Positions 1-10,794 are shown, counted from the first letter of the stretch. The stretch: 64,000 bases of DNA from Symbiodinium kawagutii (GCA_009767595.1 VSDK01025410.1:105622-169621); one strand, 5' to 3'. Made by a program: numbers and translations. Notes: generated from the letters alone by a model not told the origin.

Positions 1-2
1 AA

Positions 3-51
3 AAGGACCTCAGCGTCGAGAATCTACGAGCACAGCTGGACAGTTGCCTTT
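3..51 (+). CDS. Partial exon at window edge, unknown protein
   Basis: The frame starting at base 3 reads as a short helix-like peptide (KDLSVENLRAQLDSC) with ordinary coding composition. It stays open to a stop near base 80, and a possible GT donor lies near base 52. The exon probably belongs to a gene that starts left of the window. No family is recognised. Confidence 0.3.
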
Positions 52-317
52 GTATTGCATTGCTGTTGTGCCATGGCTGATGCTTCCCAACCGTTAAGCA
101 CCGATATGAGTCGGACATCACCTCTTCAAGAAACCAAGAAATGTATGAAATGTCTCAAAATGAGTCACCAAGATATCGATCTCAATGATGAATCTCCCAA
201 AAAACACCAGGTCTTAATGGTGTCCCAGCTCTTTTTGAGTCGACTTTCCATCCCAAATTGGCTGATGATTGACCCCTTGGATCATGCCATGCGCTGGAGG
301 TGCCATGTCCCCACCAG

Positions 318-429
318 GGCCCCCCCAGGGCTTCCACCGGGGGCCCAGGTGGCGCCGCTGATTCCGGGCCCGGAGCTTCGCTGCGATCTGAGAGATCAAC
401 TGAGACGAGCGCACCAGGAGCCATGGCGG
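318..429 (+). CDS. Exon, unknown protein
   Basis: A CAG acceptor ends at 317. The following GC-rich open frame begins APPGLPPGAQ and continues with ELRCDLRDQL, ending near a GGGTCG donor. GC content is clearly higher than on either side, as for other exons here. It is probably from the same upstream gene as bases 3-51. Minus-strand frames are also open, so strand is not certain. Confidence 0.35.
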
Positions 430-1120
430 GTCGCCTGGATAGTCATGGGTCGTTGATGCGGCTGGTTTTGGTGAGTTTTATGAGGTGATGTATAGGTGAT
501 TTATGGGTGATTTATACACTGAGTGAATTTTGGAGTGATTTATAGTGAGGTTTTTCAGTGATTTATGTAGATCACGAGTGAGTTTTGATACTGATTTATA
601 GCAGGTTTCGTAGAGATGTATTTCATTTAAAGAAACAGATGCTGCTGATTTGCGGACTTTGAACGTCAAACAAGTGCCTGGATCGTGCCCAACCAACAGT
701 GACAATCTATGAACTACAGTCCGATTTCGGCCAGCTGTATGCTAACTATTCCGATTGTTGAAGTGGGTCATTATTCCAACTGGGTTGCCTCTTGAGTTTT
801 TGTCGCTGATAATAGCACAAAACCACATCAACAGAAACCAACTTATGATAAATTACGACATAGGAGCCCCTATGATCCCATGTGATTATCGTTGTCATCC
901 ATAGATTGGAACTGTGCATGAGCTGCAGCAAATGCAAGATGAGCTTTTCGGGTCACCAATAGAACCGATCACTCCAAAAACTGCTCATGCGGATTTCAAC
1001 TCTGAGCTGAGGCAATTTCCCAATGCATCAACAATCAACGGCACGAAGCTGTCGTGTGAGACTTCCTCCATTTTTCAACTTGTCAACTTCAAAAAGTGAC
1101 GACAGTCACAGAGATCGTCA
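430..1120. other. AT-rich non-coding stretch
   Basis: The first part holds short repeats of GTGATTTATxGGTGA type (480-600). A weak open frame runs at about 914-1099 but carries no recognisable motif. It probably represents an intron or intergenic spacer before the 15-bp satellite. Confidence 0.4.
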
Positions 1121-1892
1121 CTTGAACTCTCATTGCTTTAACTCTCGAGACTTTAACTCTCATTGCTTTAACTCTCAATGCTTTAACTCTCAATGCTTTG
1201 AGTCTCAATGCTTTAACTCTCCAGACTTTAACTCTCAATGCTTTAACTCTCATTGCTTTCACTCTCATTTCTTTAACTCTCAATGCTTTCACTCTCATTG
1301 CTTTAACTCTCATTGCCTTAACTCTCGATTCTTTAATAACTCTCAATGCTTTAACTCTCATTGCTTTCACACTCATTGCTTTAACTCTCAATGCTTTAAC
1401 TCTCATTGCTTTAACTCTCATTGCTTGAACTCTCAATTCTTTAACTCTCAATGCTTTAACTCTCAATGCTTTATCTCTCAAAGCTTTAAGTCTCAATGCT
1501 TTAACTCTCAATGCTTTGAGTCTCAATGCTTTAACTCTCCAGACTTTAACTCTCATTGCTTCAACTCTCAATGCGTTAAGTCTCATTGCTTTAACTCTCA
1601 ATGCTTTAACTTTCGAGACTTTAACTCTCATTGCTTTAACTCTCAATGCTTTAACTCTCAATGCTTTGAGTCTCAATGCTTTAACTCTCCAGACTTTAAC
1701 TCTCAATGCTTTAACTCTCATTGCTTTCACTCTCATTGCCTTAACTCTCAATGCTTTAACTCTCATTGCTTTAACTCTCAATGCTTTAAGTCTCAATGCT
1801 TTAACTCTCATTGCTTTAACTCTCATTGCTTTCACTCTCATTGCTTTAACTCTCAATGCTTTAACTCTCATTGCTTTCACTCTCAATGCTTT
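1121..1892. repeat. 15-bp tandem satellite, about 51 units
   Basis: The unit is CTTTAACTCTCAATG, with variants (CATTG, GAGTCTC, CCAGACTTT). Because 15 is a multiple of 3 and the unit lacks stops in most frames, long open frames run on both strands: FNSQC-type pentapeptides on plus and basic ALRVK-type pentapeptides on minus. One unit near 1335 carries an in-frame 3-base insertion. A variant block (GAGTCTC unit, then normal, then CCAGACTTT) recurs near 1200, 1520 and 1670, showing higher-order duplication. Protein use is not shown. Confidence 0.9.
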
Positions 1893-2429
1893 TATTAGTG
1901 TATTATCAGTCGTTGTAAATGTTCGTAACACGGAATTTTCTCTGAAACATCCTTTGATAAAATCAGGAGGTGCAACTTGATGCAGGAGCAATCAACAAAC
2001 ACCTGACATACTAATCATGAACGTGGGGAAACACCATGGGGAAACCAACGTTTTGATATGCTACAGGACGGACAAGAAAGTATACTCATATCAATGAGAA
2101 CAAGGTCCCACTGCAAGTGGAGATACTTAACAAGAAAGTGTGCAACAAGGAATAGGGAACGAAGCAGTGGCAACAGGAACTGCAAGCTGTTTTGCATTGT
2201 TTTGCTTATTGTGGCTCAGCAGCCGCTAGGGATAGCTCACCAGCATTTGTTCCAGGTTAGTACGATGGACAATCCATGCACACCCATGTCGATGACAAGA
2301 GACAAGGACTTTAAGATAATTTAAGATATACTCAAACTCAGAATAATCAATGGACATTGGCAGGTGCCACTGCATCGGCAACAACAAATCTCAGCTTCTC
2401 GAGCCATTCATAGTTCTCCAAACTTAAAC
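1893..2429. other. 5' flank of the Ubl-ankyrin gene
   Basis: No convincing exon lies here. The frame of the following gene stays open back to 2364, so the region from 2364 to 2429 could be 5' UTR or an N-terminal extension. Confidence 0.4.
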
Positions 2430-4280
2430 ATGGAGGTTTGCTCAGCAATCTCGGGGGAGACCTTGGCACTGTGCGATAGAGATGAACTGGAAGGTAAGTC
2501 GGCAAAAACGGTGAAGCAACTGTTGGCTGTTCAGCTGGGTGTTTCGAGATTTCGGCAACGACTTTTGGTGGAAGATGGCTCTCGTGCAATCCCTGATGAT
2601 GAGGTTTTGACCACCTTGTCTCCAGTAAGGCTTCAGCTGGTCCTTTTGGAATTTGAGCAGGCTGAAGAAGTCACTGCCGTGGAGGAGATGATTTCAGCTT
2701 GCAGGCGCAACCGAGCATATACACTTGAGGACTTGCTGCAACGTCCGTGGAATCCAGACCTGAAGGATGCACATGGAGGAACGCCGATGCACTATGCTGC
2801 AGGCCTCGGGCGTTTCAAAATAATGCAGCTGTTGCTGGAAGCACATTCAGATGCAAGTGCAACAGACAATACAGGGGCTACGCCACTGTACGCTGCATCT
2901 CAAAATGGACATCTTGAAGTGGTGCGCTTTCTGATCAGAGCTGGTGCTGATGTGAAGCAGGCCAGGACAGACATTGGTGCATCACCGCTGTACATTGCAT
3001 CTGAGAAGGGACATCTTGAAGTGGTGCGCTTTCTGGTCGGAGCTAGTGCCAATGTCAAGCAGGCCAGGACAGACACTGGTGCATCACCGCTGTACATTGC
3101 ATCTCAGAATGGACATCTTGAAGTGGTACGCTTTCTGATCGGAGCTGGTGCTGATGTGAAGCAGGCCAGGACAGACACTGGCATATCACCGCTGTTCATT
3201 GCATCTCAGAACGGACAAATTGAAGTGGCACGCTTTCTGATCGAAGTTAGAGCTGATGTGAAGCAGGCCATGACAGGCATTGGTGCATCACCGCTGTACG
3301 CTGCATCTGAGACTGGACATCTTGAAGTGGTGTGCTGTTTGGTCGGAGCTGGTGCTGAAGTGAAGCAGGCCAGGACAGACATTGGTGCATCACCACTGTT
3401 CATTGCATCTGAGAATGGACATCTTGAAGTGGTGCGCTTTCTGATCGGAGCTGGAGCTGATGTGAAGCAGGCCAGGACAGACACTGGTGCATCACCATTG
3501 TACGCTGCATCTGATAATGGTCATCTTGAAGTGGTGCGCTTCCTGATCGGAGCTGGTGCTGATGTGAAGCAGGCCAGGACAGACATTGGTGCATCACCAC
3601 TTTGCATTGCATCCCGGAATGGACATTTTGAAGTGGTGCGCTTGTTGATCGGAGCTAGTGCTGATGTGAAGCAGGCCAGGACAGACATTGGTGCATCACC
3701 ACTTTGCATTGCATCCCGGAATGGACATTTTGAAGTGGTGCGCTTGTTGATCGGAGCTAGTGCTGATGTGAAGCAGGCCAGGACAGACATTGGTGCATCA
3801 CCATTGTACGCTGCATCTGAGAGTGGTCATCTTGAAGTGGTGCGCTTTCTGGTCGGAGCTGGTGCTGATGTGACGCAGGCCAAGACAGACACTGGTTCAT
3901 CAGCGCTGTACATTGCATCTCAGAATGGACATCTTGAAGTAGTGCGCTTTCTGATCAGAGCTGGTGCTGATGTGAAGCAGGCCAGGACAGACATTGGTGC
4001 ATCACCACTCTTAGTTGCATCAGTGAAAGGACATCTTGAAGTTGTGCGCTTTCTGATCGGAGCTAGTGCTGATGTGAAGCAGGCCAGGACAGACATTGGT
4101 GCATCACCGCTGTACATTGCATCTGAGAATGGACATCTTGAAGTTGTGCGCTTTCTGATCGGAGCTAGTGCTGATGTGAAGCAGGCCAGGACAGACACTG
4201 GTGCATCACCGCTGTACATTGCATCTCAGAATGGACATCTTGAGGTTGCGCGCTTTCTGATCCAAGTTTGCGCCGATTGA
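2430..4280 (+). CDS. Ubiquitin-like head plus ankyrin-repeat protein, intron-free
   Basis: The ORF is 616 residues from the Met at 2430. I prefer this start over the one at 2364 because a Ubl fold begins right there (MEVCSAISGETLAL, then RQRLLVEDG and RLQLVLLEF). The Ubl head covers about residues 1-75 and a helical linker about 76-113. Fifteen ankyrin units of 34 residues follow from about residue 115. The typical unit has GASPLYIAS, NGHLEVVRFLI and GADVKQARTD, matching the ankyrin helix-turn-helix and hairpin pattern. The first unit (GGTPMHYAAG) is the most diverged, and the last stops mid-repeat at VCAD. Ankyrin arrays bind proteins, and a Ubl head can dock to proteasome or ubiquitin machinery, so an adaptor role is inferred. 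No catalytic domain is seen. The absence of introns contrasts with the split genes nearby. Confidence 0.82.
   Translation: MEVCSAISGETLALCDRDELEGKSAKTVKQLLAVQLGVSRFRQRLLVEDGSRAIPDDEVLTTLSPVRLQLVLLEFEQAEEVTAVEEMISACRRNRAYTLEDLLQRPWNPDLKDAHGGTPMHYAAGLGRFKIMQLLLEAHSDASATDNTGATPLYAASQNGHLEVVRFLIRAGADVKQARTDIGASPLYIASEKGHLEVVRFLVGASANVKQARTDTGASPLYIASQNGHLEVVRFLIGAGADVKQARTDTGISPLFIASQNGQIEVARFLIEVRADVKQAMTGIGASPLYAASETGHLEVVCCLVGAGAEVKQARTDIGASPLFIASENGHLEVVRFLIGAGADVKQARTDTGASPLYAASDNGHLEVVRFLIGAGADVKQARTDIGASPLCIASRNGHFEVVRLLIGASADVKQARTDIGASPLCIASRNGHFEVVRLLIGASADVKQARTDIGASPLYAASESGHLEVVRFLVGAGADVTQAKTDTGSSALYIASQNGHLEVVRFLIRAGADVKQARTDIGASPLLVASVKGHLEVVRFLIGASADVKQARTDIGASPLYIASENGHLEVVRFLIGASADVKQARTDTGASPLYIASQNGHLEVARFLIQVCAD
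3581..3784 (+). repeat. Two adjacent identical 102-bp ankyrin units
   Basis: The units with GASPLCIASRNGHFEVV appear base-for-base identical and 102 bp apart, unlike other neighbours in the array, which differ at several positions. This points to a very recent unit duplication or conversion. Confidence 0.8.
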
Positions 4281-4499
4281 AACAGGTTTTGAGAAGAACC
4301 GGGCACAACAGACATCGGTTCAGTGCATGCTAGAGTTTGGGCCAAGGTGAAGTAGAGCTGGGCGGTGGAAAACAGTTTCTAGCGACCATACAGTCCAGCC
4401 TTTTTGGTACAACTGTACTGCGGCTCCCAACAAGGCGTCAGGCGTTTGTTATTTCCCCAACAGCGTAAGCTTATGGGGTCTTCAGCCCAGTTAAGCTCC

Positions 4500-5080
4500 G
4501 GTGTGAGCCGGTGCAGCTTCCAGGCTCAGGTTCCGGAGGTTCCGGAAGGTTCCGGGGAGTTCTGGTGCAGTTGCCAGGCAAGGTTCCGGAGAGTTCCGGA
4601 AGGTTCCGGGGAGTTCCGTTGTGGACGGTAGGCGAGGTTCCGGAAGGTTCCGCAGGGTTTTGGAAGGTTCCAAGGAGTTTGCCAGGCAAAGGTTGCGGAA
4701 GGTTCCGGGAAGGTTCCGGGGAGTTCTGGTGCAAAGGTTCCAGAAGGTTCCGGAGGGATCTGGAAAGTTCCGAGTTCCAGTGCAGATGGTTCCGGAAGGT
4801 TCCGAAAATTCCGGAAGGTTTCGGGGAGTCCAGTGCAGATGGCAGGCCAGGTTTTGGAAGGTTGCAGGAGGGTTCCGGAAGGTTCCAGGATGTCCGGTGC
4901 AGATGGTAGGCCAGGTTCCGGAAGGTTCCAGAGGGTTCCGGTAAGTTCGTGCAGATGTAAGGCAAGGTTCCGGAAGGTTCCGGGAAGTTGCGGTGCAGCT
5001 TCCAGTCTCAGGTTCCGGAGGTTCCGAAATGTTGTGGGGAGTTCAGGCAAGGTGGTGGAAAGTTCAGGAACGTTCTGGAA
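4500..5080. repeat. GGTTCCGGAA-rich repeat field
   Basis: The palindromic core TTCCGGAA recurs in blocks such as GAAGGTTCCGG, interspersed with longer modules (GGGGAGTTCTGGTGCAG and CAGATGGCAGGCCAGG types). Open frames of 107-187 codons occur on both strands (for example Pro-rich NLPEPSGTFR on minus), but all appear to be products of the repeat. It starts about 220 bp after the ankyrin gene stop. Confidence 0.75.
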
Positions 5081-5089
5081 GTAAAACAT

Positions 5090-6890
5090 GAGATTGCGCA
5101 GAAGCAGCCTGGGCGATATTTACACAAACTCAATGCATGCTTCTTAGGCATGCCATCGTGATCATGCCTCAGATTTCTTTGTTACACACCAATATGCTGC
5201 AAAAAAATACGCGCGGAATTATTCAGATCTGTGGCTCTTGCTGTTGGGGATACCACCTTAGCTTATGTTGTTTTTTACTTGCTGGACGAACTGCTCATAA
5301 TTATGCTTATCATCAGGATCAAGCATGCTTATTTAATCACAATCAATGAACAAATCATTTGTTATTAGAAATCATTGTCATGTCATGGTACTGGTTTTTT
5401 ATGATACTCAAGATCAATCGTGATTAATGAATGTGAGATCTAAATCACCAGCTACTTGTGGCAAAATAGGGACGATTTGTCAATACAAATCCACCATCAA
5501 CCAGTCTGAACCATAAGTTTGACCAATACTGTAATTAAAACCCTTTACACAAACAATTTTCGAGTATTAGAAACCATCATTATTAACGCTGCTTGACTAT
5601 GACTAGCCATATATAACCCTCATCAGCCATACTTGTTGTAGGGTCGAACCATGATCGATCATTGCCGAGTTTCGGTTTTGTCCAAGTGATGGGTTCATCG
5701 GACCATGCTGTCATGGCTGCCTATCATTTGGGTTTTGTCCAAGTGATCTGTCAGATCCAATCTATCCTATCGATTTGTTTCTCGGCAAAACCTTGAAACC
5801 AAACCCTTTGCTGCCAGTTACCATGAAATACTAGGTCACCAAGCCCAAGTAAGAAGGATAGAAAGCAGAACTGGTTACCTACTATTTACTATTTCAACCC
5901 ATTTCATGGTAGCTGGAAGCATTGGGAAACGGTTGAAAATTTGTTAACCTTTGTTTTGCACAGGGTTCGTTTGGTAATGTGTTTTTTGTGCCTCACCCTG
6001 GGATTTCCACCTGTATCGCATGACAGCATGGGATGTCAGAGCCAAGTTTTCCAGGGAGCCTGCTGTTGGACATCAGCACTGATAAGCATTGGCTCCAGGG
6101 GTTTGAATAAGCATTGCTGATTGTTAGTCTGGTTATTTTCTGGGTTGTTTTGTAAATCTTGCTGATTATATAGTACTAATTGCTTAAGGGAACCGTCGCT
6201 TCTTTTGTTTCGCGGAATTTCCCGTGCGTTCTGCTTGTAAAGTGGCTTGGAAAGCTGAATGTTTGACGGGACAAGTCTAGGCTTTTATTTCGGGATGTCA
6301 GAGTTTGATTTGGAAATGGTATGTAGGTTCCAAAAGGCCATATGAAACTAAATTTTAGCGCCACGTACATTCTGTTCATGGTCATAGTTGTATTTTTTTC
6401 TCCTCAGTACGTTGAATTTTATGAGGATACGCAGCATTGATACTACAATGTAGGGAGGTGTTTCACAAAGCACCCATTTTCAACTTGGACGCACCGCTTA
6501 CTGAAGATTATGGGTTGTATGAATGTGGACAAGGTTCCCTTTAGTTTTGCACGATGAACACGTATGCATACGTAAAAGCCAGGGTTTTGCTACAGCCAAG
6601 ATGTGAGCTGCTTTGTGGGCAAGCAAGTGGTTGATCCCAGAGCGAGCTGCTCTCTTCGGTGTTTAGTTTTGACCCAGCTGGTTGTTAAGCTGGTTTTCAA
6701 GGATCAATCATGCGTGTGTATTAGGGTGATTAGTGGTTGTTTAGCTCGTTTTCAAGGATCCAGTTGTTGTTTAGATGGTTTTCAACATGAATCAACATTT
6801 GTTTAGATGATCATTCATGTTGATTTACCAGGCGGATTGAGATCAATGGTTGCCCAGCGCTGGAGGTTACACTCAGTGCTCGCAGCTGGG
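5090..6890. other. Gene-poor AT-rich stretch
   Basis: I see no convincing exon here. It contains a TIR element at 5810-5930, and scattered variants of GGTTTTCAAGGATCAA near 6690-6790 form a local repeat. Confidence 0.45.
5810..5930. mobile_element. TIR element, family 4 (CCAGTTACCATGAAATA)
   Basis: The left end CCAGTTACCATGAAATA is mirrored by TATTTC...ATTTCATGGTAGCTGG on the right. The interior carries GGTAACCAG/CTGGTTACC-type inverted motifs. Related copies lie at 34421-34500 and 39343-39433. It is short, with no coding capacity, so it looks like a MITE. Confidence 0.6.
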
Positions 6891-6897
6891 TCCCCAG

Positions 6898-7000
6898 CCG
6901 TCCGCGCCACGGAAGGAGTTGGCTGAAGTCCGACAAGAGTTGGAAGCAGCACAGCAGGCGGCGACCACGGGTAGCAACACAACGGCGGCCCAGTTGGTTG
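6898..7000 (+). CDS. Exon, coiled-coil-like
   Basis: After acceptor CCCCAG the frame reads PSAPRKELAEVRQELEAAQQ, a heptad-like Glu/Gln/Leu helix, then ends near a TTG/GTTGTT donor. The plus frame is clearly better than the minus frames. It is a likely early exon of the 6.9-16 kb gene. Confidence 0.5.
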
Positions 7001-7205
7001 TTGGACGAGTTTTGGTGACAAGCAACCTATACTGTAGGTTGATTGTGCTTAGTCATGGTCAATGTCGGATGTTTCATGATAGTTCATTAGTTATTTCATC
7101 ACGAGAGCGGTGCGCGTCAGCAAGATGAGTTGTTGCGAAGTTGCTTTAGCAAGTCAGGGAGAGGCTTCCAGAAGTCCAAAGGCCTCAAATCATTGACAAG
7201 ATCAG

Positions 7206-7310
7206 CTATAGGCCTACCCCCTCCGTGGGCTCAATTCCCGCCAGGAACCACCGGCCCAGACCCAACAGACTTGGCGCCTGTCTCTGTCACACCACAGTTT
7301 CCACTTGTTG
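7206..7310 (+). CDS. Exon, proline-rich
   Basis: An ATCAG acceptor ends at 7205. The frame reads GLPPPWAQFPPGTTGPDPTD and then VTPQFPLVAVF. It is Pro/Thr rich, so probably a disordered linker. The 3' end is uncertain. Confidence 0.35.
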
Positions 7311-7617
7311 CTGTCTTCGTCAACAACGATAAAAACATGTTTTACCAGTCAGTTGCCATGCTGGCTTTCATCATCCCTGGCCGCAAGTGGTTCTTTAAGA
7401 GGGTGATTGATTGATGGTCGATGGGAGCAAAGATGCAGTGTATTTCGGGATGATTTGTTTGCAGTTCTTCACCAACCTCTATAATTACAGCGCTGGTAGC
7501 CGATGTTAATGTTCGGTAGCTGACGGTACCACCATAGCTACAGCCCATGACAGCTGATGCCGTGCTGAGTGACTTCAGAGTCACTTGGAGGTCATTTTTG
7601 AGTAGTCTTACGGATTG

Positions 7618-7840
7618 GCAGTTTTCTCACACACACCAGGAAACTACTTGTGTTCCTCCGGGTGATTTTCGTTTTTTGCTGTCGTCGCACACACACCAGG
7701 AAACTACTCAAAAATGACCTCACTAATTGGATAGTGCCAATCACGACTGACAATCCTGAGTTGACTACTGATTGCTAGTGCCAATCAGTTTTCTTCTCTC
7801 ACACACCAGGTGATTTTCGTTTTTTGCTGTCGTCGCAGCT
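7618..7840. repeat. Local duplicated pyrimidine-rich motif
   Basis: The motif ending GTTTTTTGCTGTCGTCGCA, preceded by GTGATTTTC, is found at about 7661-7688 and again at about 7810-7837. Each copy sits next to CACACACCAGG-type sequence. The second copy ends in CAG and could act as a splice acceptor. Confidence 0.6.
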
Positions 7841-8018
7841 CGCAATTTCCTCAGGTCCCCTGATTGAATAGCAACACCAATGCTATACCATGCGAAAAAA
7901 CAATTCCTTGTATTCCAGGAACCATGGACCAAGCACGCCTGGTTGAACCACCCCTTGTGCTTCCTGGTTGAACCACCTGGTGGTTGACCCTGGTTGATGG
8001 TTGGTGCTTGCTCCTCAG

Positions 8019-8098
8019 ATGGGCTCCACGGCCTGGGAAAGCGTGAAGCAGGTCTTACAGGACGGGGGGAGTGATGCAGCCTACTCCATTCCTGCAAG
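8019..8098 (+). CDS. Exon, unknown protein
   Basis: This 80-nt exon is bounded by CTCCTCAG and a GTGCTG donor. The frame reads MGSTAWESVKQVLQDGGSDA then AYSIPA. The Met directly after the acceptor could also be an initiator. Both splice borders are canonical. Confidence 0.5.
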
Positions 8099-8356
8099 GT
8101 GCTGTCATCGTTGGCCAAGTTGGGGAACATTTGAGTAGGGTAACTACCAGGCTGATGGTGATTGATCTTAACAATTTCAACTATTGACTAATAGTTCAAC
8201 GTCTTGGTGACCTAGAACTCAGGGGGGTACCTGGTGGGCAACCATGGTTGCCAGCCCTACAAGGTAACCCTTAGCTAACCCCGATGACCGTGGCGCATGT
8301 TACCAGTTCCAAGGCATCCAGGGCGATGGATGACCATCTCATGACGGTGCCCGCAG

Positions 8357-8444
8357 GACAGTCAGCCGGAGGCTTCGCTGCTGGATGGCCGGCGTGCCTT
8401 GCTGGCCTTTGCTCGTGGCAAGGCACGCGGCACCATGACGCTTG
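8357..8444 (+). CDS. Exon with possible GC donor
   Basis: The acceptor is CCCGCAG. The frame reads DSQPEASLLDGRRALLAFAR then GKARGTMT, and closes at TGA just beyond CTTG/GCTGAG. A GC donor there would be typical of dinoflagellate non-canonical splicing (established for the group) but is inferred here. Confidence 0.4.
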
Positions 8445-9089
8445 GCTGAGGTCTGGGATAGCAATGGTGGCAGCCCTTAAGCAACGAGGAACAACCATGA
8501 TTCACTGGGGGAACTACCAGGTGAATGGGAGATTTGGGTTTGTTTGTAAATGGTGATTGGATGGTTGGTAGGTATAAACAGTACACTAGTCAAATACTTT
8601 TCTAGCAAGATCATGCTATTAGTACGTAACAATGATGAGTGCAAACACTTGCAATTGGCCACTAGCCCTGCTGATGACCAACACTAATCCATCATCAATT
8701 GGGCCGGCCGGAAGCAACTGAGCCAGCTGGTGTTACCAAGAAACTGACTTGTCCTATATGGCTTTGGGTCAAGCCTCCAACCTGGTCACTTCTTGGATGT
8801 TCATGGGGAGGTTATTCCACCCGCAGCCACCATAAGAGTTGACGAAGTACTTACAACCAACCACAACCAAGCATGTGCCATTGACCAGCCATACTAGAAA
8901 CAAAGTACCTACTTGATCTGACTTGGACTAGCTCATAGTTATGACTCTATAATTAACTATAATGTGGTAACTTATACTCACCTTGTAGCCAACTATAGAT
9001 ATGACTCCTCTAGTTTTACCATAGTTTGTAACCCTTGCTACCTACCTGGTATTCCCACGTTTGTGGGCCCCACCCACCTTGGCCTTTCC

Positions 9090-9183
9090 GGTGGACCGAC
9101 GGAAGGGCGGGCCCAGGGTTGCCGAGAAGCTCTTGGACTGGGATCTTCGACGAAAGCGGATCCAGGCCGAGCGCTCGGTCATG
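9090..9183 (+). CDS. Exon, basic helix
   Basis: The frame reads VDRRKGGPRVAEKLLDWDLR then RKRIQAERSVM and ends at ATG/GTTAGG, a GT donor. The acceptor is unclear. The Arg/Lys-rich amphipathic character is much more protein-like than the other frames. Confidence 0.4.
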
Positions 9184-9189
9184 GTTAGG

Positions 9190-10718
9190 TTGGTTGGGAT
9201 ATATATGCCGTTGGAATGATTGGAATGGTTGGTTCGATGTGTTGGAATGGTTGGTTTGATGATGTTTGATGATGTTTGATGTGTTTGATGATGTTTGCTT
9301 GGTTGGTTGGGTTGGTGTTCGAAGAAGGTTGGGATTCCAATCAAGTACCTGTCAAAAATCAAGGGTAAAAGGTAAGGTAAAGTCGAAACCCAAAACCTGG
9401 TGGCTTGGACATAACTGGCTAGTCTTTGTGTTTAAGCCCTGTTAAGGGCACTGTCACATCTCACCACGAACTCCAAAGTAAGGGCTTATTGGCTTCGCTT
9501 ATTGATCTTATTGGATATGTTTGGCTTATTGAGTGGGATGATGAGCAGCGGCTGGACACGGCTGCAGCGGAAATGGGGGTTGCTGCCTATGAATCATGAT
9601 CAGTCCAAGCGTTGGGAAAGAAGCAAGGCTAACTTGGCTTGGGAGTGGAAAAGCTTCTACCACTTCCATGATGCAATTTGCACGTTGTCCAGTGAAGTCA
9701 TGAGACGTGACATGGCTGTTTGGCAAGCTGGTAACTTGCATCCCTCAATAGGTAGGTCGTTTAGGTTTCTACGAAAATCACAGAGCAGTGAAACCCTTTG
9801 GTGCCTGTTCTGACTTCAAACTTTGGATCGTGGCACCATGTGGCACCATCCAGGTCTCGCTTTGTCATTAGGAAGTCTCATCAGCATTGGTAGCCAACAA
9901 CAGGCTCTTGCTACAATTCCTACTACTATTCCCTTCCAGCTGCCAATCGCAGAGATGTTCACAGAAACATAATTCTCACCCAACGACAACCAGATTTAAT
10001 AAGAGATGCTGTATATAAGAACCCATGAATTTGATCAGTGACTGGAGTATGTTGGTTTGAGATGTTTTATTCAAACAGGCAGCATCAAGTGCAGTTTGCT
10101 GATTTTGCTAGTTGGCTTGCACTTGTTACTTTTTGTATTTCATGGCCATTTTAGGAAGTCCCCTATTTTGAGAAAGCATCATGTGAGATAAACCACCACG
10201 CACAAAATTGCTTCGGCGATTTTTTGCCCCTGCTCCGCAGACCGTGCTCTTGGGTTGGCAAGCGGTGGTGCAAAGTCAACGCCACCAGCATCAGTTCAAG
10301 GCGCTTACATCAGTGGTTGGGGGTCAGAGGTGCTCTATGACCAAACCCTTTGCTCCTTTTGGGAGGTATGGGGTCATGAGAGACAAGTGGATGCAAGTAT
10401 GGTGAATAACACTATTGAACTGACCCCTATCATGCCGGTAACTAAACAGTTGCTATCAGTGGGGGTGCACATCCAAGTACACCTGAAAGGTGATGGTTTC
10501 TATTGGAATTGTACCCCAAACTAGAGCTGTTTGGTGATTAATAACGTTTGTTAACCAACGATTATACTTCTTTGCAAACCTCTCACCGTTCCTGGGTTTT
10601 TGCTGGTGAATCACCCCATCTCAAGCCCCCTTGTTTCCTGCTAAAAGTCGGCGTAGTTCCATGAGGATTGCAGGTGATATCCCCCTGAGTTGGTGAGTTC
10701 AGAGGTTACCGCGGGCAG
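9190..10718. other. Intron-like region with weak open frames
   Basis: TTGATG/TTGG microsatellite-like sequence runs at 9230-9310. Open frames of about 100 codons near 9502-9813 and 10208-10524 lack clear splice borders. A half copy of the family 1 TIR (CCCCTATTTTGAGAAAGCAT) lies near 10160-10182. Confidence 0.35.
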
Positions 10719-10794
10719 TGGATCCCATCCTGGTGCCTGTGAGGATGTCATCTACAACACCTTGGACGGTCTCTCGGACTTTGGTGTCTTGCAG
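10719..10794 (+). CDS. Exon, unknown protein
   Basis: This 76-nt exon lies between GCGGGCAG and a GTGACT donor. The frame reads GSHPGACEDVIYNTLDGLSD then FGVLQ. AG and GT match, and the frame is intact across the exon. Confidence 0.5.

Noticed and set aside
1023-1991. Long plus and minus open frames with pentapeptide periodicity
   Set aside because: They follow automatically from a 15-bp satellite without stops, and the residue pattern does not fit the A(D/N)LXX rule of true pentapeptide-repeat proteins.
2900-4219. Minus-strand frames opposite the ankyrin array
   Set aside because: Periodic shadows of the 102-bp ankyrin unit.
4471-5089. Pro-rich minus-strand and Gly/Phe/Arg plus-strand open frames
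   Set aside because: They come from the TTCCGGAA repeat, several frames are open at once, and no splice borders or start context favour one.
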